From: Bdellovibrionales bacterium
Lineage (GTDB): Bacteria; Bdellovibrionota; Bdellovibrionia; Bdellovibrionales; UBA840
Direction of reading: 5' to 3'
DNA: 6,884 bases
NCBI GenBank assembly: GCA_020434605.1
Contig: JAGRAL010000184.1
Span: forward strand, 1 to 6,884
The notes below the pieces were generated by a model. The model was not told the DNA's origin. It made no database searches and saw nothing but the letters and a program-made list of their open reading frames with translations. This document shows positions 1 through 5,932 of this stretch, in pieces; position 1 is the stretch's first letter; every line of letters begins with the position of its first letter. The position numbers and the translations under genes are program-made.

Positions 1-49
1 AATAGACACTCCCAAATTTAAAAATTAAGGCACGTTAAAGGAGTCGTCG
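1..49 (+). promoter_or_regulatory. Leader of the motor operon with strong Shine-Dalgarno
   Basis: This is a short AT-rich leader before the first gene. Positions 37-43 (AAAGGAG) form a near-perfect Shine-Dalgarno 6 bases before the ATG at 50, the strongest ribosome-binding site in the window together with the one before the gltF-like gene. All three forward frames contain a stop within the first 28 bases, so no forward gene reads into the cluster, although the tail of an upstream gene could end here. I cannot assign a convincing -35/-10 promoter in so few bases; the promoter may lie further upstream. Confidence 0.6.
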
Positions 50-745
50 ATGAAGGATATTATACAGTTTCTCTCCCATGGGGTAGAGTTTGCAATGATA
101 GGGATTGCGTTGTTTTCAGTGGTTATCATTGTAAACCGCATACAAGCATTATATTTAAAATCAAGATTAGACACACAAATGTTTCTTGAGAAAATCAAGG
201 GCTACATTTTAGTAGATAAGATTGATGAAGCAATTAGCTTTGCAGCTAGTCACAGTGAAACACCGTTTGGAAAGGTAGCTAAGGCTGTTCTAGAAAGAGC
301 AGACCGTGATGACGAGGCAATGCACCAGGCTTTAGATATTTCATTGGCTGAAACAATACCAAGTCTTACAAAAAAACTAGGCTACTTATCTATGACAGCA
401 AACGTAGCGATGCTACTGGGGCTATTTGGTACTATTACTGGTTTGATTATGTCATTCCAAGCCTTATCATTTGCTGATCCATCGCAAAAGCAAACATTAC
501 TTGCACAAGGTATTTCAATTTCAATGAACCATACTGCATACGGTTTATCAATGGCGATACCAATAATTGTGGTTTACTCGGTTTTACATGCAAGACAGTC
601 AGCAATTATTGAATCACTTACTGGCTCGAGCGCAAAATTACTAGATATGTTATCAGCTAGAAACTACAGAGGGTTTGAATCAGCTGGCGTATATAGTGGT
701 AAATCGAAAAAAGAACCACCAGCAGCTGGAAATAAAGCATCGTAA
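50..745 (+). CDS. aglR: MotA/TolQ/ExbB-family proton channel, AglR-like motor subunit
   Basis: Inner-membrane subunit of a proton-driven motor related to ExbB, TolQ and MotA. The 231-residue length is typical of the family. Three hydrophobic segments fit the fold: about residues 12-34, 113-137 and 157-179, with a large cytoplasmic loop between the first two. The second segment holds the glycine-rich stretch GLFGTITGLI (124-133). The third has NHTAYGLSMAIP (160-171), matching the TTAxGLxxAIP signature that lines the channel. The C-terminal tail (about 203-231) is hydrophilic and rich in K, P and A. The start is set by AAAGGAG six bases upstream. Two ExbD/TolR-type genes follow, and then Glt-like genes rather than tolA/tolB/pal, a tonB receptor or a MotB with a peptidoglycan-binding domain; this favours AglR over TolQ, ExbB or MotA. 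Family membership is secure; the AglR name rests on context. Confidence 0.88.
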   Translation: MKDIIQFLSHGVEFAMIGIALFSVVIIVNRIQALYLKSRLDTQMFLEKIKGYILVDKIDEAISFAASHSETPFGKVAKAVLERADRDDEAMHQALDISLAETIPSLTKKLGYLSMTANVAMLLGLFGTITGLIMSFQALSFADPSQKQTLLAQGISISMNHTAYGLSMAIPIIVVYSVLHARQSAIIESLTGSSAKLLDMLSARNYRGFESAGVYSGKSKKEPPAAGNKAS

Positions 746-769
746 TTTTACTTAGGCTGTGGGGGAAAT

Positions 770-1321
770 ATGGGACGTAGACGTTTAGTATTAAAACAAA
801 GAATCGAAGACTCGACATTCGATTTAAATCTAGCACCGATGTTAGACATCATGGTTTCATTGATCCCAATGTTACTGTTATCCATTGCATTTGCTAAGTT
901 GGTGGTTCTCGACGCACCAGTGCCGCAACCAGTTGCGAATGCAATCGAAAATGACAAAAAAGAGCGAACAGTAATGCTGCAACTGCATCTTTTTAATAAC
1001 CGCACTGCTAAGTTAGACATAATTGATAAGGGTGGAAGACGTAGCAATATCAGCTTTTCCTCTAAAGAGGGAACTTATGATCTTGAAACCATCCATCAAA
1101 AACTAATAGATGTAAAAAAAATGCATACGCAAGTTTTTACGGTAGAAATTTTTCCTGAAGAGGGTGTTGCGTATAAAGAGATAGTGGCTGTTATGGATGA
1201 AGCCAGGTCAGCAAGAAAAGAAGAAGGAGAATTTCAATTTATTGATAAAGAAAGCAAGCAAGCTGTAAAAACAAAGGCGATGTTTCCAAATATTACTTTT
1301 GGAAACGTGATTGAGGGATAA
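770..1321 (+). CDS. aglQ: TolR/ExbD-family motor subunit, AglQ-like
   Basis: Single-pass inner-membrane partner of the AglR-like channel. A basic N-terminus (GRRR, residues 2-5) precedes a helix at about 24-46 with the family signature LNLAPMLDIMVSLIPMLLLS (19-38). Asp26 is the conserved proton-carrying residue; in M. xanthus the equivalent aspartates of AglQ and AglS are needed for gliding. The rest (47-183) is a periplasmic domain ending in an ExbD-like strand-helix unit, YKEIVAVMDEAR (135-146). At 183 residues it is somewhat longer than a typical ExbD/TolR of about 140. The gene lies 24 bases after aglR, the widest gap in the cluster. Its ribosome-binding site is atypical: a G-run at 761-765, four bases from the ATG. 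The AglQ rather than AglS name follows gene order R-Q-S only. Confidence 0.85.
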   Translation: MGRRRLVLKQRIEDSTFDLNLAPMLDIMVSLIPMLLLSIAFAKLVVLDAPVPQPVANAIENDKKERTVMLQLHLFNNRTAKLDIIDKGGRRSNISFSSKEGTYDLETIHQKLIDVKKMHTQVFTVEIFPEEGVAYKEIVAVMDEARSARKEEGEFQFIDKESKQAVKTKAMFPNITFGNVIEG

Positions 1322-1825
1322 ATGAGATCTGTATTGAAAAGATATAGAGTAAGAGAAGTTCATACCGAGTTAAATCTAACGGCGATGGTTGATATGTTTA
1401 CTATCATCTTAGTGTTTCTAGTTATGTCTACTTCTACAAGTAACGTACAAGTGGCACCTGTTGATGGGCTTACGCTTCCAGCTTCGACTATCAGTAAAGA
1501 ACCTGACGAAGCATTAAAATTGGTTGTAACAGCAAAGGCCCTGTACGTAGATGATGAAAAGATCATGGATATTAATGAGGGTGTTTTTGATAAATCACAA
1601 ACAGATGCAAAAGATAAAAATTTTATTAGACCTCTTTACGATGAGCTAGAGAAACACGCAAAGAAGGCTGAGGAAATACAAAAATCAAATCCAGAATTAA
1701 AGTTTACAGGACAATACATATTACAAGCAGATCAGAGTTTGAATTATTCAACGATTAAAAAAGTAATTTATACTTCGATGTTAGCTGGATATGCAGATTT
1801 AAAGATGGGCGCAGCAGGGAAATAG
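1322..1825 (+). CDS. aglS: TolR/ExbD-family motor subunit, AglS-like
   Basis: Second ExbD/TolR-type subunit of the motor. A basic N-terminus is followed by TELNLTAMVDMFTIILVFLV (15-34), with the helix at about 20-38. Asp24 occupies the conserved proton-path position. The periplasmic part has the usual ExbD opening, GLTLPASTI (49-57), then ALKLVVTAKALYVDDEKI (64-81), and a closing strand-helix unit at 132-163 (ILQADQSLNYSTIKKVIY at 133-150). Its ATG directly follows the stop of the preceding gene (TAA at 1319-1321, ATG at 1322), with GAGGGA at 1313-1318 as ribosome-binding site, so translation is probably coupled. Two different ExbD-type proteins with one ExbB-type protein is the composition of the AglRQS motor and is not what a minimal Tol or Exb system has. 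Confidence 0.86.
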   Translation: MRSVLKRYRVREVHTELNLTAMVDMFTIILVFLVMSTSTSNVQVAPVDGLTLPASTISKEPDEALKLVVTAKALYVDDEKIMDINEGVFDKSQTDAKDKNFIRPLYDELEKHAKKAEEIQKSNPELKFTGQYILQADQSLNYSTIKKVIYTSMLAGYADLKMGAAGK

Positions 1826-1831
1826 ATGATG
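1816..1831 (+). promoter_or_regulatory. Ribosome-binding site and tandem ATG start of the gltD-like gene
   Basis: AGGGA at 1816-1820 precedes two consecutive in-frame ATG codons (1826 and 1829). Spacing is 5 bases to the first and 8 to the second, so the second methionine is at least as likely to be the true start. The choice changes the protein by one residue and does not affect the signal peptide call. The Shine-Dalgarno lies inside the end of the aglS-like gene, whose TAG stop (1823-1825) abuts the first ATG. Confidence 0.6.
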
Positions 1832-4762
1832 AAGATATTAGTTATAATTTTATTACAGCTGGCATTTGCGGAAAGCTCTGAGTTTGCGAAGAGCCTACGT
1901 ACAAATTCTACAGATGAGAACGAAAATGAGGTTCGTGCTTTAAAGACGGAACTTCTTGTGGCTTCATCTGAAAAGAAAGCGCTAGCGCAGCTTCAAAAAC
2001 TAATATCAATGTATCGTGGCAGCGGGATGGAGCCGACACTACGTTTTAGATTAGGTGAGCTTTATATGAGAATGTCTAAAACAGACAGGTTTTTTGAGAT
2101 CAACAGGGACTCAGAAACGATTGTTAAGCTAGTGCCAACACTTGCTAAAAAGGCATCTGAAAAAGCAAACATCATAAAAGCTATAGCTGAATATGACTAC
2201 ATTGAAAGAAAATTTTCAAGCTATAGAGATTTAGATCTAGTGCTATTCAACAGCGCTTTTGCCAGACAGCAAATTAGACAAGATGCGCAGGCAAAAAACT
2301 TATATTTAAAAATGATAAAGAATTTTCCAGAGTCAGTACTAATTCCTGAGGGATATTTGGCTTTAGGTGAAATGGAGTTTGAAAAGCACAAATTTAAAGA
2401 AGCTGCGACATTTTTTGAAAAAATTAAAATGTACCAAAAATCAAAGATATACCCGTATGGGCGTTACAAATTGGCTTGGGCCTATTTTAATTTAAAAAGA
2501 AACAACGAAGCGTTAGCAGAGCTTGAGTCGGTTGTGGATTACGGAAAAACAAATGAGTATTCTCGCAGTAATAAAAAATTAGATCTTCGAAAAGAAGCCC
2601 TATCTGATATGGTATTATTTTATGCGGATTTTATGCCAGCTAAGGGGGCTATTAGCTACTTTACCAAATATGCAGGCGCTGAAGAGGCTGGGCACTATTT
2701 AGTTAAATTGGCAAAACTGTACAACAGGCATGGTAAAAAATCTGAGCAAATCGTAGTTTTAAATGATCTAATCAGAAGTTTGCCAAATTCTATTTTCTTA
2801 CCACTAGCATATATTGATTTAACAGAAGTGTATGAGTCCGAAAGACGACGTCCTGAAGTTGTTAAGGTTTTAGAGGACTTCCATAAGTTATGTAGCAAAG
2901 ACTCTTCTTGGAAAAAGGCATTTGCAACGGCAGATTTTTCTAATGAGGATATTTCTAAAGATAAACTTGATTGTGATCAAAACTTTGATGGCACAGTAGT
3001 GACGTTAACGCAAAAATGGGATAAGCTTTCTAGAAAACAAGAAAGCGATAAAAACTTACAGCAAGCTACGATTAGAGGATACGAGCTATATTTACTAAGA
3101 GCGGGCGGTAAAAAGAACGAAGTTTTAATGCATTATGCTTTTTCAGAGTTCTTGTTTAGTAAAAAAATATATAGTCGTGCAAGTGATGAGTACTTTGCAA
3201 CAGCAAAAAAAGCAAAAGACAAACAAATGATTCACGATGCCTCTTACGCTAGTATCGTTAGCTTACAAAACTCTGTTTCAGATAAGTGGAGCAAAGAAAA
3301 TGAAAGTAGATACGTAGAGCTGGCGTCATTTTACATACAAAAAAATCCAAAAGGAAAGCACATAGAGGCGGTAGAGTTTAAGCGTGCATTTATTATTTAT
3401 GACAATGGCAGGTTTGACGAGGCGGCACCGATCTTAAAAGATCTTGGTGAGCGCTACGCTGGCAAGCCACAAGGCCTTAAGGCACAAGATCTTTACTTAG
3501 ACATTTTAAACTCTAAAAAAGATTACAAAGCTATCAAGACATATACGGCAGCGCTTTTGGCAACCAAGCTAAGTCCGGCCAGAGATAAAGCTATCACAAG
3601 TATATACAGACAGGCTTACTTTTCTGACATTCAAAAAATGGAAGGACAAAAAGAGCTAGAAGCGGCCTACAAAGAGTATCAAAAATTTAGTATAGAAAAT
3701 AAGAGCTCTGATTTAGCATCTAAGGCTTGGTGGAATTCGCTAGGTATTTTACAAAAGCTAGATTTAAAGCGCGAGTTAGCAGACTCTGCATATAAGTTCA
3801 CACAGATGTTCCCTAGTGATAGCCAAAGAAAGGCAGCGCTATTACTTGCAGTGCAAAACTACGAGAACATTGCGGACTTAAATAAATCTGCAAAGGTATT
3901 AGAGGATCTAATTAAAATTGACACAGAAAAACAAGATCATTGGATGGAGCTAAAGGCCGACTACCAATACTTGTCAGGACAGTACAATGAGTCTCACGCT
4001 ATTTACGACAAATTGATTCGCAAAGCAGATAAAAAACGTCGCACGGACTTGTTGATTAAGTTAGCTGATATTGAAAAAGCAAAAAACAATACATCAGCAT
4101 ATGATATGTATGAAAAACTAATTGTAGAAAACGGTGTTCAGCCGGCTGCTAGTGAGGCGCAGGCTTACCTAACTACAAAAGTATGGAATAAGGGAGATTA
4201 TTCTACAGCATTTAAAATGGCATCAAGTGTAATAGCGATGCCAAAAGATGCGTCTCCGCAGGCAAAGGCCAAGGCTAGATATATTCAAGCCAACATACTA
4301 TCAAAAGAGTTTACGAACCAATCTGTTAAATCAACTCAAGCAGAAAGAATTGCGCTTGTACTATCACTTAAGACTGAAAAACTAGATAAAGCACAGCGAG
4401 CATATCAAGACGTTCTTCGTTATAGTGATGCTGAAACTACAGCAAAATCACTGCATGAAATGGCAATGCTATACGGGCATTATGCAAAATCCATTCGTAG
4501 CATAAAATTGCCGGACGGTGTTCCAGAGAAGGATGCAAAAGCTTTCTATGCTGAAATGGAAAACTTAGCAATTCCAATGGAAGAGAAAGAAGTCGAGTCT
4601 CTTCAGGACGCCTTTAAAACAATTACTAAATTAAATGTATATGACGGTACACTTGGAAAAGTAAGAGAGCGTCTGAACGAAATCAACAACAAACGAAATC
4701 CAGCAACAGTGCTTGAGGTGGTTGTGCCTAGAGTATTATTACCAAGGCCATCAGGGGTATAG
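1826..4762 (+). CDS. gltD: Large exported TPR-like repeat protein, GltD/AgmU-like
   Basis: Predicted periplasmic scaffold of the Glt machine, with M. xanthus GltD (AgmU) as the likely counterpart. The N-terminus looks like a short signal peptide: MMK, then a hydrophobic core at 4-15 and likely cleavage after AFA (13-15). The rest of the 978 residues is almost wholly alpha-helical repeats of TPR or Sel1-like character. Clear units include about 172-204 (EGYLALGEMEFEKHKFKEAA at 175-194), 210-240 (YKLAWAYFNLKRNNEALAEL at 214-233), 288-320, 325-356, 515-546 (AFIIYDNGRFDEAAPIL at 521-537), 669-700, 707-740 and 776-806. There are no further membrane helices. Only two cysteines occur (356 and 383). 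The C-terminus (961-978) turns hydrophobic and proline-containing (VLEVVVPRVLLPRP), unlike the helical body. The gene follows the motor genes without a gap and is 2 bases from the lipoprotein gene, which supports the GltD assignment; by sequence alone it is simply a long TPR protein. Confidence 0.75.
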   Translation: MMKILVIILLQLAFAESSEFAKSLRTNSTDENENEVRALKTELLVASSEKKALAQLQKLISMYRGSGMEPTLRFRLGELYMRMSKTDRFFEINRDSETIVKLVPTLAKKASEKANIIKAIAEYDYIERKFSSYRDLDLVLFNSAFARQQIRQDAQAKNLYLKMIKNFPESVLIPEGYLALGEMEFEKHKFKEAATFFEKIKMYQKSKIYPYGRYKLAWAYFNLKRNNEALAELESVVDYGKTNEYSRSNKKLDLRKEALSDMVLFYADFMPAKGAISYFTKYAGAEEAGHYLVKLAKLYNRHGKKSEQIVVLNDLIRSLPNSIFLPLAYIDLTEVYESERRRPEVVKVLEDFHKLCSKDSSWKKAFATADFSNEDISKDKLDCDQNFDGTVVTLTQKWDKLSRKQESDKNLQQATIRGYELYLLRAGGKKNEVLMHYAFSEFLFSKKIYSRASDEYFATAKKAKDKQMIHDASYASIVSLQNSVSDKWSKENESRYVELASFYIQKNPKGKHIEAVEFKRAFIIYDNGRFDEAAPILKDLGERYAGKPQGLKAQDLYLDILNSKKDYKAIKTYTAALLATKLSPARDKAITSIYRQAYFSDIQKMEGQKELEAAYKEYQKFSIENKSSDLASKAWWNSLGILQKLDLKRELADSAYKFTQMFPSDSQRKAALLLAVQNYENIADLNKSAKVLEDLIKIDTEKQDHWMELKADYQYLSGQYNESHAIYDKLIRKADKKRRTDLLIKLADIEKAKNNTSAYDMYEKLIVENGVQPAASEAQAYLTTKVWNKGDYSTAFKMASSVIAMPKDASPQAKAKARYIQANILSKEFTNQSVKSTQAERIALVLSLKTEKLDKAQRAYQDVLRYSDAETTAKSLHEMAMLYGHYAKSIRSIKLPDGVPEKDAKAFYAEMENLAIPMEEKEVESLQDAFKTITKLNVYDGTLGKVRERLNEINNKRNPATVLEVVVPRVLLPRPSGV

Positions 4763-4764
4763 AT

Positions 4765-5643
4765 ATGAAGCGATTACAAATAATATATATACTAGCACTA
4801 ACGATTTCTTGCGGCGGAACTGCGCAAAAACGCTCGGGCTACCAATCAAAGAATGCGATGAAGTATCAACCTAAAAAAGTTGAAAGCTTTTCTGCAGCTG
4901 ATTGTCCATCAATGAAGATAGAAACTAAAGAACCAAAAGCGGTAGTTGCAGTACTCAACGCTTGTGTAGCAAAAAAAGATTGGTCAAAGGTAAATGAGTT
5001 GTCACTATATCTAAGGTCTTTAGATGAAAAATCACCTTGGGGCTATTACTATAGTAGCCTATCAAGTGAAGCTACTAAAAATATGCCCGAGAGCATTTGG
5101 TTTATTCAAAAGGCTCTAGATAGAGAAACTGCAAACGCAATGTTTCAATACCAATACGGAAGACTGTTGTTACAACAAGGTTTAGAGGCAGACGCTTTTG
5201 TTAGATTTAAAGAAGCTCTTCGCGTAGACCCAGAACATATAGAGGCCAATGCAATTGTTGCTAAAATATACTTTAACAACAAAGTATATGATCAGGCGTT
5301 GAAACATTATGAGATAGTTTTGTCAGATCAAAGATCTGAAGAGGCTGTAATGGCTAGTTATATTTGTGCCATGCAGATGGGATCCTATGCAAAAAGCTTA
5401 GACTATTTACGCAAGATTCCTCGAAGTAAATACACTACGGAGAATAAAATGGATTTAGCGTATCTCTATGAGAAAACGGATGACCTTAAACGTGCCGTAG
5501 AAGTTTACGAAGATGTATTAAAGCAAAACAGTAACAAAAATACTTCTACAGAATATAGGCAAGTATCGGATAAAATTAAAGAACTACGAACTCAGTTGCG
5601 CACCATTGCTGCAGCCAAAGAAGAAAAGGAGATCTCAAAATGA
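4765..5643 (+). CDS. gltE: TPR lipoprotein, GltE/AglT-like
   Basis: Predicted outer-membrane lipoprotein that would anchor the periplasmic Glt proteins to the outer membrane. The N-terminus MKRLQIIYILALTISC forms a type II signal peptide with Cys16 as the lipidated residue. Residues +2 and +3 are glycines, not aspartate, so export to the outer membrane is expected under the enterobacterial Lol rule, which may not hold here. TPR units are recognisable at about 92-123, 126-158 (YGRLLLQQGLEADAFVRFKE at 131-150), 159-190 and 226-258 (LAYLYEKTDDLKRAVEVYED at 231-250). The last 25 residues are charged helix. Mature-domain cysteines are 47, 67 and 201. The start is supported by AGGGG at 4753-4757, seven bases upstream. 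The stop overlaps the next start (ATGA, 5640-5643). Context between GltD-like and GltF-like genes supports the name. Confidence 0.8.
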   Translation: MKRLQIIYILALTISCGGTAQKRSGYQSKNAMKYQPKKVESFSAADCPSMKIETKEPKAVVAVLNACVAKKDWSKVNELSLYLRSLDEKSPWGYYYSSLSSEATKNMPESIWFIQKALDRETANAMFQYQYGRLLLQQGLEADAFVRFKEALRVDPEHIEANAIVAKIYFNNKVYDQALKHYEIVLSDQRSEEAVMASYICAMQMGSYAKSLDYLRKIPRSKYTTENKMDLAYLYEKTDDLKRAVEVYEDVLKQNSNKNTSTEYRQVSDKIKELRTQLRTIAAAKEEKEISK

Positions 5644-5924
5644 GGATCCTAGCAACACTGACACTACTATTGTTTGTAGCGTCTACTACACATGCTGAAG
5701 ATTCTGCAAACTCTGCAGAAAAGCCGGCTATTAAAAAGAACACAAAAGTTAAGTACAGAAAAAAACAAGAAGTGAACTTTGAGGAGCAAGATATTGATGG
5801 GTTAGCAAGAACCCCAACAGGATCGTATCTAGTTCAAAAACGAGGTGTAGATTTCGCTCCACTATTTAAAGTTCGTGAACGATTTGATGAAAGCATAAAA
5901 GATTCAATAGAGTATTTGAGGTAA
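5640..5924 (+). CDS. gltF: Small exported protein, GltF/CglF-like
   Basis: A 94-residue protein with a clean signal peptide: MRILATLTLLLFVASTTHA (1-19), with cleavage expected after THA. A lysine-rich linker (28-43) leads into a compact, presumably conserved block: EVNFEEQDIDG (44-54), TPTGSYLVQKRG (58-69) and FAPLFKVRERFDESIKDS (72-89). I recognise this pattern (acidic 'DID' stretch, then P-G-Y, K-R, F-L and R-F) as that of the small periplasmic gliding protein called CglF or GltF in myxobacteria, from memory only. The position between gltE- and gltG-like genes is also right for GltF. Its biochemical role is unknown; a periplasmic part of the motility complex is the family assignment. It starts inside the stop of the preceding gene with a strong AAGGAG at 5626-5631, eight bases upstream. 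It is distinct from TolA/TonB and has no membrane helix beyond the signal. Confidence 0.68.
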   Translation: MRILATLTLLLFVASTTHAEDSANSAEKPAIKKNTKVKYRKKQEVNFEEQDIDGLARTPTGSYLVQKRGVDFAPLFKVRERFDESIKDSIEYLR

Positions 5925-5932
5925 ATGTGTTG
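5918..5932 (+). promoter_or_regulatory. Ribosome-binding site and non-ATG start of the gltG-like gene
   Basis: GAGG at 5918-5921, inside the end of the gltF-like gene, precedes two in-frame candidate starts: GTG at 5927 (5 bases away) and TTG at 5930 (8 bases away). The nearby ATG at 5925 is in another frame and meets TGA after one more codon (5931-5933), so it cannot start the gene. The next in-frame ATG is far inside the FHA domain (codon 65), which would remove its first strands. The gene therefore almost certainly uses GTG or TTG. Confidence 0.7.

Noticed and set aside
746..769. Internal promoter or terminator in the gap between the aglR- and aglQ-like genes
   Set aside because: Only 24 bases, with no hairpin or recognisable promoter boxes; the G-run at 761-765 is better explained as a ribosome-binding site.
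748..1047. Reverse-strand open frame of 99 codons opposite the aglQ-like gene
   Set aside because: It is a shadow of a well-supported gene in the other strand, has no family resemblance and would run against the whole cluster.
1360..1566. Reverse-strand open frame of 68 codons opposite the aglS-like gene
   Set aside because: It lies entirely within a recognisable ExbD-family gene and its translation shows no known pattern.
50..1825. Tol-Pal, ExbBD-TonB or flagellar stator (MotAB) operon
   Set aside because: Two different ExbD-type genes follow one ExbB-type gene; there is no tolA, tolB, pal or TonB receptor, and neither small protein has an OmpA-like peptidoglycan-binding domain. The genes that follow fit Glt proteins.
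2695..2898. Reverse-strand open frame of 67 codons opposite the gltD-like gene
   Set aside because: It is short, fully inside a long coding region and has no recognisable domain.
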